This document shows positions 52,453 through 61,189 of a stretch of DNA of 64,000 nt, piece by piece. Under the pieces are notes generated by a model. The model worked only from the letters and a program-made list of their open reading frames with translations. It was not told the DNA's origin and did no database searches. The position numbers were made by a program, and so were the translations under genes. The first letter of the stretch is position 1. Every line of letters begins with the position of its first letter. The stretch is from Bryobacteraceae bacterium (GTDB lineage Bacteria; Acidobacteriota; Terriglobia; Bryobacterales; Bryobacteraceae): contig BPGE01000001.1 in NCBI GenBank assembly GCA_026002875.1, positions 1,860,001 to 1,924,000 on the forward strand, read 5' to 3'.

Positions 52453-54354
52453 TCAGCCTCTGTAGAGCGCGGCGAAGCGCTGCGCCTCTTCTTCCACCTT
52501 GTCTTTCGGCACGGCCTTCGGGCTCGTGTACCGCAGGGTCGCCAGGCTCATCTTCGGCGCGAGCGGCGCCCACGCCACCTGCACCTTGTGGCGCCCGTAC
52601 CAGACGCTGCCGTCCTGCTCTTCCGTGCGGGCGCCTTTCCAGCCGCGCAGGTTCCAGACCTTCAGGTGAACCTCGGGGTAAAACGGCTGCATGGCGGCGA
52701 GATTCAGATCGGCTGGCCTCTCGGTGTACGGAACGCCGCCCTCGAGGATTTCGAGATTTTCCAGTCCTTCGCCGCTGGCCGTGACAAAGTGCGAGCGCAC
52801 TTCGAAATCGCCCCGCCAGCGGATTTCCGTGCGGACGCGGGCGGTGACAGAATGCAGCCGGATCTCGTAGACCAGCTCGACCCGCTCTGCCTCGACGGAG
52901 CTTTCTTCGACCGGCCCCCGGCAGGCGCGCTCGCCCGTGGCGGGGTCGCGCAGAAGCACGAGATTGTCGAGCGTGGGGCGGCCGGGTTCGTGATTGACGG
53001 CGAAAGGAAAGTGGGAATTGTAGGCCAGCTTGTTGTATTTGTCGCGGTAATGCGGTTCGGTTTTCGTGGATTTTGCGTTGTACAGAGTGACCTGTCCGCT
53101 GATCAGGGCGCCGCGGACCAGCAGGCCGGCCTCGGGAATGGCGATGGCGTAATCGGATTTTTCCACGGGCAGCGGTTCTTCCGGCGCGGTCCAGAACGGA
53201 TCGCCGTCGGGGATCAGCCAGAAGGCGAAAGCCTGCATGCCCCAGTAAGGATGGCCGCCGTCGATGTAGCTCTCGCAGATGTCCCGCGTCCCGGTGCGCG
53301 CATAGGTTTCCCGAAGCTTTCCGGCGGAAGCATCGAACGCGCCGATGTCCCATTGCCACAGGATGTTGCGCTCGACGATGCGCCGCAGCAGGCCGGGTGA
53401 ATGGGGCCACAGGCCCTGGCGCCAGGCCAGCACCAGCGGCGTCACGGCCGCCCAGCGGTAGATCAGCGATCGGCCGTAAAGCACGTGGCCGCCATGATTG
53501 GCGAAGAAATAGGGCGCGATTTCCAGATAATTCTTCAGCCGCTCAGAGAAGCTGTTTCTGAATTCCGGATAAAAAGAACCCGCCAGCTCATTCCAATACA
53601 GGAAGTGTGAAGCGAAGACCCAGGAATTGTAGTAATCGAAGGCGGCGCCTTTCAGGCCGTCGTTGTACCAGCCCGATTCGCCGGCGGCCATTGCGTCCAG
53701 AGCCCTCAGATCGTCGAGCATCCACTTCTCGTCGAACTCGAATTCGGGGAACTTCTCGGCCAGCCGGCGGCAGGCGGCCTGGACGACGGCCGTGAACCAC
53801 GCCCAGTTGTTGTTGCGCACCGGAACGCGGCAGCAGCTGGCCAGCCACGCGGCGACGTTCTTCCGCTCGCGCTGGTTCAGGGCCGAAAACACGGCATCGC
53901 GCGCCGTCCACAGGCTCCAGGCCACGATGGACGCTTCCACCTGCCGCTGGTTCTGGCGGTCCGCAGGGCTCGGCAGCCAGTAATCCGGCGAATCGGGATC
54001 CGTGCCGCTGCGGAAGGCGGCGATGAGAGCTTCGCGCACGCCCGGATCCGGCTGGCGTCCGCTGGCCGTCCACGCGGCCAGGGCGGGCATCATGCGCGTG
54101 ACACCGGTGGCGCTGAGGCCGGATTTCGCCAGGAAGTTCTTCGTGACGGTGGCGCCGGGGTATTCGACGACGGCCAGCGTCGGCGACGTGCGCCGGGCTG
54201 CTTCGATGTAGCCGTGGACGATGTCGAAAAACGCCTGCCGGACGCGCTCGCCCGGAGGCGGGGGTGGGGCGGGCTCGCTTTTCGTGTCCTTCTTCCTGCC
54301 GCGCTGTGCGAGCGCGGCGGCAGGCATCAGGCTCAGAAACTGGCGCCGGATCAT
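52453..54354 (-). CDS. DUF2264 domain protein with Tat-like signal
   Basis: This 633-residue exported protein belongs to the DUF2264 family of alpha-toroid proteins related to glycan-active enzymes. The N-terminus (IRRQFLSLMPAAALAQ) looks like a short Tat-type signal. Family segments include FAWFTAVVQAACRRL-type sequence (NNNWAWFTAVVQAACRRLA), GWYNDGLKGAAFDYYNSWVF, ANHGGHVLYGRSLIYRWAA, and YIDGGHPYWGMQAFAFWLIP. A C-terminal beta-rich domain follows from about residue 390. Several relatives sit in polysaccharide utilisation clusters, but no sugar transporter is adjacent here. It is convergent with the M56 gene and 27 bases after the DUF362 gene. Confidence 0.85.
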   Translation of the reverse strand: MIRRQFLSLMPAAALAQRGRKKDTKSEPAPPPPPGERVRQAFFDIVHGYIEAARRTSPTLAVVEYPGATVTKNFLAKSGLSATGVTRMMPALAAWTASGRQPDPGVREALIAAFRSGTDPDSPDYWLPSPADRQNQRQVEASIVAWSLWTARDAVFSALNQRERKNVAAWLASCCRVPVRNNNWAWFTAVVQAACRRLAEKFPEFEFDEKWMLDDLRALDAMAAGESGWYNDGLKGAAFDYYNSWVFASHFLYWNELAGSFYPEFRNSFSERLKNYLEIAPYFFANHGGHVLYGRSLIYRWAAVTPLVLAWRQGLWPHSPGLLRRIVERNILWQWDIGAFDASAGKLRETYARTGTRDICESYIDGGHPYWGMQAFAFWLIPDGDPFWTAPEEPLPVEKSDYAIAIPEAGLLVRGALISGQVTLYNAKSTKTEPHYRDKYNKLAYNSHFPFAVNHEPGRPTLDNLVLLRDPATGERACRGPVEESSVEAERVELVYEIRLHSVTARVRTEIRWRGDFEVRSHFVTASGEGLENLEILEGGVPYTERPADLNLAAMQPFYPEVHLKVWNLRGWKGARTEEQDGSVWYGRHKVQVAWAPLAPKMSLATLRYTSPKAVPKDKVEEEAQRFAALYRG

Positions 54355-54381
54355 GCTTCCGGCATTATCCCCCAGAGGGCG

Positions 54382-55419
54382 TCACCCGAGTTTCGGCGGC
54401 AGCTCGGTAAGCGGCCCCATCCATTGCAGCATCCGGTCCAGATCGGCATGCAGGCGGTACTCGCGGCGCACGGCCTCGATCTTTTCCCCGCGCAGCTCGA
54501 TCCGGTTGCGGTCCCACACGCCCACGCCCGTCTCGCCGCACCACTGGAGGTAACCCAGGTACTCGGGGTTGATGCCCATCACTTCGGCGCCGATGCGGTC
54601 TGCGGCCACCATGTCGGTGGAGGCGATGGCGATGCGGTGGTCGACCGGAGTGCCGGAGTTCGGTCCGTTGCCTTCCATGCCCTCGAAACCATCCAGCACG
54701 CCTGCGCCCCAGTTGCGGCAGAGCCGCTGCGCCGTGAGCAGGATGTCATAGTGCGTCTGGCGCACGCCGCCATGGTAGACGCGCTTGTCGTTCCAGCGCG
54801 TCGTTTCGCCGCGCCTGTAGTGCAGGGGCGCGCCGAGCGTCATGTTCTTGATGTTCATCGTGGCGATGACCGTGTTGTGCGTTTTGAGGATGGCGCTCGA
54901 GATGACGAACGCATCGGGGTCGCACAGGCGTTTCGCAAGGCGCACGGGCTGGATGTGCAGATCGCCGTTCAGGATGTGCAGGATCTCGTACTCGCCTTCC
55001 TCGTTCAGGTCCACGAGCTCCACGTGCATGCCCTTGTGGTCGCGGATGGCTTCCTCGTAACGGAAGTTCCTGTAGCCTTCCGTCGTGAAGCCGGCGGAAG
55101 ATTCCGCGATGTACACCGGACCCTTCCAGCGGTCGGCGAGATAGTCGAGGATGCCCTGCAAAGCGTCCACGTGCGTGGAGGCGAGCTGCCGCGCCGTGTT
55201 GACGATGTTCGGCTTGATGATGACGCACTTCTTGCCGGCGAGCTTCGGGCGGAGTTCCCGATCAATCAGCGTGAGCGAGTCGCGGATGATCTGCCGGCGG
55301 CTTTCCCCTCTGACGATGGAGACCGGCGCCTGCGGCGGAGCCCCAGGAAGGCGGCGTGCGGCGAGCAGACCGAAGGATGCGCCAAAAAGCGAGCGGCGTG
55401 TAACGGAGCGGGTCATCAA
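54382..55419 (-). CDS. DUF362 domain protein with Tat signal
   Basis: This 345-residue exported protein has a Tat-type N-terminus (VTRRSLFGASFGLLAARRLPG). The DUF362 domain shows the segments KKCVIIKPNIVNTA, VYIAESSAGF, VISSAILKTHNTVIATMNIKNM and GVLDGFEGMEGNGPNSGTPV. This domain is often found in iron-sulfur or redox-linked proteins, but no cluster-binding Cys set is present here, only isolated Cys. Tat export suggests that it folds with a cofactor or as a complex before secretion. It is divergent from the aldo/keto reductase gene, 60 bases apart. Confidence 0.86.
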   Translation of the reverse strand: MMTRSVTRRSLFGASFGLLAARRLPGAPPQAPVSIVRGESRRQIIRDSLTLIDRELRPKLAGKKCVIIKPNIVNTARQLASTHVDALQGILDYLADRWKGPVYIAESSAGFTTEGYRNFRYEEAIRDHKGMHVELVDLNEEGEYEILHILNGDLHIQPVRLAKRLCDPDAFVISSAILKTHNTVIATMNIKNMTLGAPLHYRRGETTRWNDKRVYHGGVRQTHYDILLTAQRLCRNWGAGVLDGFEGMEGNGPNSGTPVDHRIAIASTDMVAADRIGAEVMGINPEYLGYLQWCGETGVGVWDRNRIELRGEKIEAVRREYRLHADLDRMLQWMGPLTELPPKLG

Positions 55420-55479
55420 ATTCGCCTCTGAGAGTATGGTATGTTCAGACCGGAATCTCTGTAAAGGAGGGAAACCTTA

Positions 55480-56601
55480 ATGAACGCGACCCGGCGAGGT
55501 TTTCTGGCTGGAGCGGCGCTGCTTGTCGGCCCCCGCTCGTTGAAGGCGGCTCCGGGAGAGATGCCGAAGCGGAAGCTGGGCAAGACGGGCCTGGAGCCCA
55601 CGGTGCTCGGCTTCGGCTGCATGACGACCACGGACGCCAGTGTCATCGAACAGGCCGCCGACGCGGGCATCAACTGGTTCGACACCGCGCGCGGCTACCA
55701 GAACGGCAACAACGAGCGCATGGTGGGCGCCGCGCTGAAGAGCCGCCGCCAGAAGCTCCACATCACCACCAAGACGCCGGCGCGGAACAAGGCTGATGCG
55801 ATGGCGCATCTGGAGACGTCTCTGCGCGAACTGCAGACCGACCATGTCGACGTCTGGTACCTGCACAACCGGTCGAATCCCTCCGAGTGTCCCGACGAGC
55901 TGTTCGACGCGCAGGACGAAGCGGTGAAGGCGGGCAAGGCCCGCTTCCGCGGCGTCAGCTTCCACGCCAATCACGAGCAGATGTTCCGCTTCCTGATCGA
56001 CAAGGGCCGCACGGACGTCATCCTGGTCAGCTACAACTTCGCGATGGGCGAGAAGCTGGAGCCGCTGATGAAAGAGGCCTCGGACAAAGGCATCGGCATC
56101 GTGGCGATGAAGGTGATGGCCGGCGGGTGGCGGCGCGTGCGCGACGGCGACCCGATGAAGGAGAAGCTTGCCAAACCCGGCGCGTTCGCCGCGGCGCTGA
56201 AATGGGCCGTCCGCCAGCCGTTCGTGCATACCTCGATCCCCGGCATTCTGGATCTGGATCAGCTCGATGAGAACTGGCGCGCCGTCGTCACGGGCTACAG
56301 GCCGGAAGTGGACGGAAAGCTGCTGGCTGCGCAGCTCGACCTGATCCGTCCCGTCTATTGCCGCTCCTGCGGCGCCTGCTCGGGCGTGTGCCCCAGGGGG
56401 CTGCCCGTGAGCGACATCATCCGGTATGTGAACTACGCCGAGGGCTACGGTGAATTCGCGCTGGGCAGGGATCAGTTCCGTCTGCTGCCGGAGCCGCTGC
56501 GGGAAGTCCGCTGCTCGGACTGCCCGCGGTGCGCGGTCCGGTGCCCGAACGGCGTCCGCGTGGCCGAGCGCGTGGCCCGGGCGCAGGAGTGGTTCGCATG
56601 A
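55480..56601 (+). CDS. Tat-signal aldo/keto reductase with two [4Fe-4S] motifs
   Basis: This 373-residue protein combines a Tat signal (NATRRGFLAGAALLVG), an aldo/keto reductase TIM barrel (KLGKTGLEPTVLGFGCM, NWFDTARGYQNGNNERMV with catalytic Asp/Tyr, VDVWYLHNRSNPSE, IGIVAMKVMAGG) and a C-terminal ferredoxin-like region with CRSCGACSGVCPRG and CSDCPRCAVRCPNG (about 296-353). The two Cys sets are complete. A strong ribosome binding site (AAAGGAGG) lies upstream of ATG 55480. Its stop overlaps the DUF6599 gene by ATGA. It may reduce a periplasmic carbonyl substrate with electrons from the clusters. Confidence 0.9.
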   Translation: MNATRRGFLAGAALLVGPRSLKAAPGEMPKRKLGKTGLEPTVLGFGCMTTTDASVIEQAADAGINWFDTARGYQNGNNERMVGAALKSRRQKLHITTKTPARNKADAMAHLETSLRELQTDHVDVWYLHNRSNPSECPDELFDAQDEAVKAGKARFRGVSFHANHEQMFRFLIDKGRTDVILVSYNFAMGEKLEPLMKEASDKGIGIVAMKVMAGGWRRVRDGDPMKEKLAKPGAFAAALKWAVRQPFVHTSIPGILDLDQLDENWRAVVTGYRPEVDGKLLAAQLDLIRPVYCRSCGACSGVCPRGLPVSDIIRYVNYAEGYGEFALGRDQFRLLPEPLREVRCSDCPRCAVRCPNGVRVAERVARAQEWFA

Positions 56602-57419
56602 AGATGCTCTGCGGGCTGCTGCTCGCCGTTTCGCTCTGGGCCCAGAAGCCCGACTGCTCCATCGTGCCGGGCGCGAAGCAGCAGGGCGAGGCGCGCGAGT
56701 TCGACACCGACACGCTGTACGAGTACATGAACGGAAACTCGGAAGGGTATTTCCTCTACGGGTTCCGCAAAATGCACGGCGTCACCTGCCAGGCGGGGCA
56801 GGTGACGCTGATCGCGGATCTGAGCGAATTCGCCTCCCCCGAGCATGCCTACGGGATGTTCACGGGGAACCTGGACCCGCGCCTCCCGGTGGAGAAAATC
56901 GGCGCGGGCGGACAGGCAACGCCCCGCAAGGTGATTTTTGTCAAAGGCCATTATTTTGCGGAAATCGCCGCGGAACCGGAGGGAAATCATACGGAACTCC
57001 TGCGGAAGGCGGCGCTCGCGTGGGCGGCGAAACTGCCCGGCTCGACGGATCCGCCGGCGGCGATCGGCTGGTTCCCCAGGGAGGGCATCGAGCCGGGCTT
57101 TCCGCGGCTGGTGCCGCAGAGCGTGCTCGGCCTCCGGTTGCTGCGGCGCGGTTATCTGGCGCAGTACGGCTACGGGCGCGCCGTGGTGATTCCGGAAGAC
57201 TCGCCGGAAGCCGCGCGAGCCGTGTTCGAGAAACTGAAGGAACGTTTCTCGCCTCACGAGGCGCTGAAGGGGCCGCTTGAGGGCTTCACGGCGCAGGACC
57301 GTTTTCTCGGCCGCGTGTGTTTCTTCCTGAAAGGCTCGCGCATCGGCGGCTGGACGGGCGTGGCTGAAGGGCGCGACGCAGCGGCGCTGGCCGCGGCCCT
57401 GGCGGCGCAGATACCCTGA
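56598..57419 (+). CDS. Secreted DUF6599-like protein
   Basis: This 273-residue exported protein has a signal peptide (MLCGLLLAVSLWAQ). The mature part shows DTLYEYMNGNSEGYFLYGFRK (about 38-58), the signature segment of the DUF6599 family, and later YAQYGYGRAVVIPEDS-like sequence. It contains a few Cys but no recognised catalytic motif. Its start overlaps the aldo/keto reductase stop (ATGA), so the two are translated together and may act on the same substrate. It is followed by a bidirectional terminator. Confidence 0.78.
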   Translation: MKMLCGLLLAVSLWAQKPDCSIVPGAKQQGEAREFDTDTLYEYMNGNSEGYFLYGFRKMHGVTCQAGQVTLIADLSEFASPEHAYGMFTGNLDPRLPVEKIGAGGQATPRKVIFVKGHYFAEIAAEPEGNHTELLRKAALAWAAKLPGSTDPPAAIGWFPREGIEPGFPRLVPQSVLGLRLLRRGYLAQYGYGRAVVIPEDSPEAARAVFEKLKERFSPHEALKGPLEGFTAQDRFLGRVCFFLKGSRIGGWTGVAEGRDAAALAAALAAQIP

Positions 57420-57469
57420 GCCGGCTCGTGCAGCAAAGCGGTTCGGAGCAGGGCCGGATCCGGAACCGG

Positions 57470-57501
57470 AAAAAGGGGAATTGTGTTCCTGTCCCCTTTT
57501 T
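57470..57501. terminator. Bidirectional rho-independent terminator
   Basis: A 10-base perfect inverted repeat (AAAAAGGGGA at 57470-57479, TCCCCTTTTT at 57492-57501) with a 12-base loop and A/T tracts on both sides ends the plus-strand aldo/keto-DUF6599 unit. On the opposite strand it ends the TolC-family gene, whose stop codon it touches. Confidence 0.8.
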
Positions 57502-59453
57502 CAGGGGGCGGCCGGAGGCTGGACGGGACGGAGACTGCGGGCTTCGCGCGCTTCCTCGATGGTGACCCCGTATTTTTCCAGGATCTGGGCCGTCTGCAGA
57601 TCCAGCTGGACGCGGGCGCGGTTGTAGGCGGCCAGGGCGGCCACTTCGCCGGCCTGGGCCGCGGCCAGATCGCGCTGGGTCTGCACGACCTGGAAAGCGG
57701 TGGAGGCCCCAAGGGCGTATTTCTTGTTTTCGGCGTCGAGCGTCTGCTCCTGGAGGCGGCGCTCCTTGACCGCCGACTCGTAGCGGGCGCGGGCCTGAAT
57801 GACCGCGATCAGGGCGTTCTGCACGTTGACGCGGATTTCGTTGTGCAGGCGCTGCTGATTGAGTTCGGCCTGGCGGAGCGAAATCTGGTCGCGGACGTAG
57901 TCGGCCTGCGCCGTCCGGTTGCGGATGGGGATGGTAAGGTTGAAGCCCACGGAGTAATCGGGGAAATTGCGGCGGAAGAGCTGTGCGAGCGCCGTGCCGT
58001 AGCCGCCGATGAAATAGGGGTCGGGAGACAGCGGGCTGCCGAGAGGCAGAAGAGCGTTGCGGCTGCCGGCCAGGGCGTTGTTCTGGAGTGTTGCGGTGAC
58101 ATCGAGCGACGGAAGAAGCTGGCTGCGCGAACCAGCGATCTGAATGCGCGTGTTCTCGACGTTGATCCGCGTCTGCTCGACATCCGGCCGCGAACGAAAG
58201 GCAAGTTCGACGAGTTCCTGGAGACGGTCCAGGCGTTCCGGTTCGGGTTCGGAAAGGCGGTCAGTGGGGACGATGCGGGCGTCGGCGATGGCGGGGCTGG
58301 CGACGCCGGTGCGGCTCAGGGCGTTCTTCAGGATGGTCTCCTGCTGAAGCAGGGCCGTTTCCGCGTTTGTCAGATCCTGCTCGGCCTGCGCCACCCTGGC
58401 TTCGGCGCGCACGATCTCGATCGGCGCCAGCGTGCCGATGGCCACCTGCGCCTTGTTGTCTTCGTAGAACTTGCGCGCCACCTCCAGGGCCTTGCGGCGG
58501 ACTTTGACGTCCTCGTTGAGGCTCACCAGATCCCAGTAGAGATTGACGATGCCCGCCACCGTCACCATGACCTGCTGTTTGAACGTCAGGTCGCTGACGC
58601 GCAGATTGTTCTTTGCCACGCGGATGTTCCGGCTGTTGACGGCGAAGCCGAATCCCTGCAGCAGGCGCTGGGTGATCTGGAGCTGGGCGTTCGGGTTGTA
58701 GCCGGGATTGATGCCGGAATTGCGGTTGTTGGAAACGAAATAGTTGTTGTTCCAGGCGAAGGTGAGGCTCGTGCCGGAAAGGAAGTTCTGCTGATAGCCG
58801 AAATTGACCTGGCGCGTGTCGAAAACGAGCGCGGTGGTGCCGGTGGTGACGATGTTGGACTGGGGCGAAGAGCGGTGGGCGACGTTGCCCGTGGTGAAGA
58901 AGAAGGGATCGAGATTGGGAACGGCCACGCCGGTCTGGGTGATGACGGCGCCGCCCACGCCGCCCTGATCGCCGCCGAGAACGGCCTGGACGCTGGTGAC
59001 GCCGGCGCCGCCGAGCGCTCCGCCCGTGACCTGGGCCTGCACGCCCTGCGCGGCCGCGCGGACGGCCGTGGGCACGCCGCGCAACAGGCCGCCGGCGCGG
59101 GCGCGCAGCAGGTCAGCCTGCGCGATCATCGGCGTGTAGCGCGACAATTCGAGGTCGAGGTTGTTCTCCAGGGCGATGGCGATCGTGTCGGCGAGGCTCA
59201 GATAGAGAATGCCGGCGCGGAGCAGGGATTCGAGACGGTTCGAGTTTTCCAGCCTCACGGGCGGCACGTCCGGCCGCTGGTACGGGCGCAGAAACCACGC
59301 GCCGCGGGCATGGGGCAGTTCGAAACGGCTCGAGCGCGATTCATCCGCCGGCGGGGGCAGCTCCGCCAGCGCGGCAGGCTGGACTGCCAGGAGCGAGCAC
59401 AGCGCACAGGCCACGGCGGGCCGAATCAAATGAAGAAAATTCTGTTTCCACAT
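57501..59453 (-). CDS. TolC family outer-membrane channel protein
   Basis: This 650-residue protein has a signal peptide (LIRPAVACALCSLLAVQPAALA, about residues 9-30) and a C-terminal half with the two TolC-type repeats (LSLADTIAIALENNLDLELSRY; AELAFRSRPDVEQTRINVENTRIQ-type; QLLPSLDVTATLQNNALAG; FNLTIPIRNRTAQADYVRDQI; and AVIQARARYESAVKERRLQEQTL). It is longer than TolC because of a glycine-rich insert (about residues 100-190) such as GGALGGAGVTSVQAVLGGDQ. Members form the outer part of RND, ABC or MFS export pumps; no pump subunits are adjacent. It is convergent with the DUF6599 gene at a terminator. Confidence 0.88.
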   Translation of the reverse strand: MWKQNFLHLIRPAVACALCSLLAVQPAALAELPPPADESRSSRFELPHARGAWFLRPYQRPDVPPVRLENSNRLESLLRAGILYLSLADTIAIALENNLDLELSRYTPMIAQADLLRARAGGLLRGVPTAVRAAAQGVQAQVTGGALGGAGVTSVQAVLGGDQGGVGGAVITQTGVAVPNLDPFFFTTGNVAHRSSPQSNIVTTGTTALVFDTRQVNFGYQQNFLSGTSLTFAWNNNYFVSNNRNSGINPGYNPNAQLQITQRLLQGFGFAVNSRNIRVAKNNLRVSDLTFKQQVMVTVAGIVNLYWDLVSLNEDVKVRRKALEVARKFYEDNKAQVAIGTLAPIEIVRAEARVAQAEQDLTNAETALLQQETILKNALSRTGVASPAIADARIVPTDRLSEPEPERLDRLQELVELAFRSRPDVEQTRINVENTRIQIAGSRSQLLPSLDVTATLQNNALAGSRNALLPLGSPLSPDPYFIGGYGTALAQLFRRNFPDYSVGFNLTIPIRNRTAQADYVRDQISLRQAELNQQRLHNEIRVNVQNALIAVIQARARYESAVKERRLQEQTLDAENKKYALGASTAFQVVQTQRDLAAAQAGEVAALAAYNRARVQLDLQTAQILEKYGVTIEEAREARSLRPVQPPAAP

Positions 59454-59544
59454 GATTCCGACTCGGAAAAACCGGCTCAAACAGGAAGTAGCGCGTCCGG
59501 GGGAGGCGAAGTTACCCGCAGGGAACTTTCATGGTAGCGTAAAG

Positions 59545-59570
59545 CGCCGCGGCGAAGCCGCGAAGCGGCG
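59545..59570. other. GC-rich hairpin upstream of the membrane-bound HTH regulator
   Basis: CGCGGC (59548-59553) and GCCGCG (59557-59562) form a perfect 6-base stem around GAA. An alternative pairing joins CGCCGC (59545-59550) with GCGGCG (59565-59570). The two mutually exclusive hairpins lie about 60 bases before the regulator start. They could be a structured leader or simply GC-rich sequence. Confidence 0.3.
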
Positions 59571-59625
59571 GTGTTGCGCCATAAACGGTTCTCGGGATAG
59601 CTTCTTCATCGGGAGGCCGCTTCTG

Positions 59626-60945
59626 ATGGTCGATCAGCCATCCGCCCTGCAATCGGAATCCATCCGCGGCTGGAAAGAGATCAGCCGCTACCTGGGCGTC
59701 AGCCAGCGCACGGCGCAGATGTGGGAGGCGACGCAGGGGCTGCCGGTGCGGCGGACGGGCGGACCGCGCGGAAGCGTCTACGCCCTGAAGGAAGATCTGG
59801 ACGCCTGGATCCGCCAGGAGCACGCAGAGGTCGGACAGGCGAGGCAGGCGCGCGCCCTTCGGAGCCGGCGCTGGCGAACAGCCCTCGCGGGGGCAGGCGC
59901 CGTGGCGCTGGCGGTTGCCGCCTGGCTGACGCGGCATCCGGGCGGCGCCGCCGCAGCCGAGATCCGGCTGGAGGCGGAGGCGGCGGTCGGGCTGGACGAA
60001 CAGGGCAGGGAGCGATGGCGCACGCCGCTGCCCGCGCCCGATGACCGGTTCAGAGCCGATCCCTCGCGCTCGCGCTGGCTGCGCGTGGATCTGGACGCCG
60101 ACGGGCGGCAGGAGTTCCTGGTGGTGGCGGCGATGGGCAGGCAGGATCTGCCCCAGATGGCGGAGGTGGAGCGGCACGAACTGGTTCTGCTGGATCAGGA
60201 AGGGCGGGTGCGATGGGCGAGAACCGCCTCCTGCCGGGTGCTGGACGCCGGCGGCAAACCGTTCAACGGCTCCTGGCACGTCCATGCCTGGACGCGGGCG
60301 AGGGAGGGACGGAGGGACCGCGTCTGGCTGGGGCTCGGCCACGCGCTGCGGTTTCCTGGCGTCGTTGCGGAACTGGCCCCGGACGGCGCGCTGAAGCCCC
60401 TGTTTGTCAATCACGGACACGTCAATGCTCTGGAAGTGCTGGAGCACAATGGAAAGAGAAAGCTGCTGGCGGGGGGCGCGACGAATGCGTTGCGCGGCGG
60501 GTTCCTCGCGGTGCTCGATCCGGATGCGGGGCTGACGAAATCCCCCGACGGAGGACCGCCACGGTACAGGATGGCGATGGAGGGCGGCGCTCCCGAGGCT
60601 TACCTCCTGATTCCTGCCGCCGATCTGACCCTGGCGTCGGGGTCTGACGTGAACTCCGTATCGTGGCTTCAGGCCGACGGCGGGAACGGGGTCGCGCGGG
60701 CCATGCTCGGCAGCACGGCGTGCCGCCTGTATATCGAGTTCGACCTCCCGCTGCGGCCGGCCACGGCCCGCCTGAGCGCTTCCTGCGAAATGCATCACCG
60801 GCAATACGAACAGCAGGGGCTGCTCCGCCACGGCTTCGACCGGTGTCCCGATTTCCGCGATCCGCTGAACCTGCAGCTCTGGACTCCCGGGCACGGCTGG
60901 ACGCAGGTGCAGGTGCGGCTGGCCACGATGCAGAACGATCTGTAG
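59626..60945 (+). CDS. Membrane-anchored HTH regulator with a periplasmic domain
   Basis: This 439-residue one-component regulator has an N-terminal MerR-like helix-turn-helix (GWKEISRYLGVSQRTAQMWE, then GSVYALKEDLDAWIRQE, about residues 15-65), a single membrane segment (TALAGAGAVALAVAAWL, about 85-101) and a large periplasmic domain of unknown type with FG-GAP-like phrases (DLDADGRQEFLVVAAMG) and a beta-strand-rich end. This layout recalls ToxR/CadC-type regulators that sense signals outside the membrane and bind DNA inside. A GGGAGG ribosome binding site precedes ATG 59626. It is upstream of a hybrid histidine kinase but separated by about 240 bases. Confidence 0.8.
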   Translation: MVDQPSALQSESIRGWKEISRYLGVSQRTAQMWEATQGLPVRRTGGPRGSVYALKEDLDAWIRQEHAEVGQARQARALRSRRWRTALAGAGAVALAVAAWLTRHPGGAAAAEIRLEAEAAVGLDEQGRERWRTPLPAPDDRFRADPSRSRWLRVDLDADGRQEFLVVAAMGRQDLPQMAEVERHELVLLDQEGRVRWARTASCRVLDAGGKPFNGSWHVHAWTRAREGRRDRVWLGLGHALRFPGVVAELAPDGALKPLFVNHGHVNALEVLEHNGKRKLLAGGATNALRGGFLAVLDPDAGLTKSPDGGPPRYRMAMEGGAPEAYLLIPAADLTLASGSDVNSVSWLQADGGNGVARAMLGSTACRLYIEFDLPLRPATARLSASCEMHHRQYEQQGLLRHGFDRCPDFRDPLNLQLWTPGHGWTQVQVRLATMQNDL

Positions 60946-61189
60946 CCGCGGCGCAGCCCTGGCAGCGGGGAGGGCGGCCCGGTTTTCCGCTGCGAAAATC
61001 CGCGGATGGAGGAAGAAATTCAGGTTATTCTGAAGGGCGTGGCGCCCGGGCAGCCGCGGCAGACTTCAGACGCAGGGCCGGCCGTGCGCATGAGGAAGGC
61101 GAACCAGCCGGGGATGCCGGGGAAAGCCGATTCCGCTATGGCGGCAGCGTGAACGGCCGATAAGAGCGAGGGAAGGAGTCGTGTCTGGA
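60946..61189. other. Intergenic region upstream of the hybrid histidine kinase
   Basis: No convincing gene or promoter was seen in this 244-base gap. A 49-codon frame (ATG 61005, TGA 61150-61152) has no ribosome binding site and no recognisable product. GGAAGGAG at 61171-61178 is the ribosome binding site for the kinase start at 61190. Confidence 0.4.

Noticed and set aside
50888-53410. An 840-codon minus-strand frame
   Set aside because: It covers the M56 gene antisense and part of DUF2264 in another frame. It is Arg/Gly/Pro-rich without domains.
57483-59537. A 684-codon plus-strand frame opposite the TolC-family gene
   Set aside because: It is a shadow frame. The TolC repeats are clear on the minus strand and the terminator lies at its start.
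61005-61152. A 49-codon frame before the hybrid kinase
   Set aside because: There is no ribosome binding site, no signal peptide and no recognisable motif; chance frames of this length are common here.
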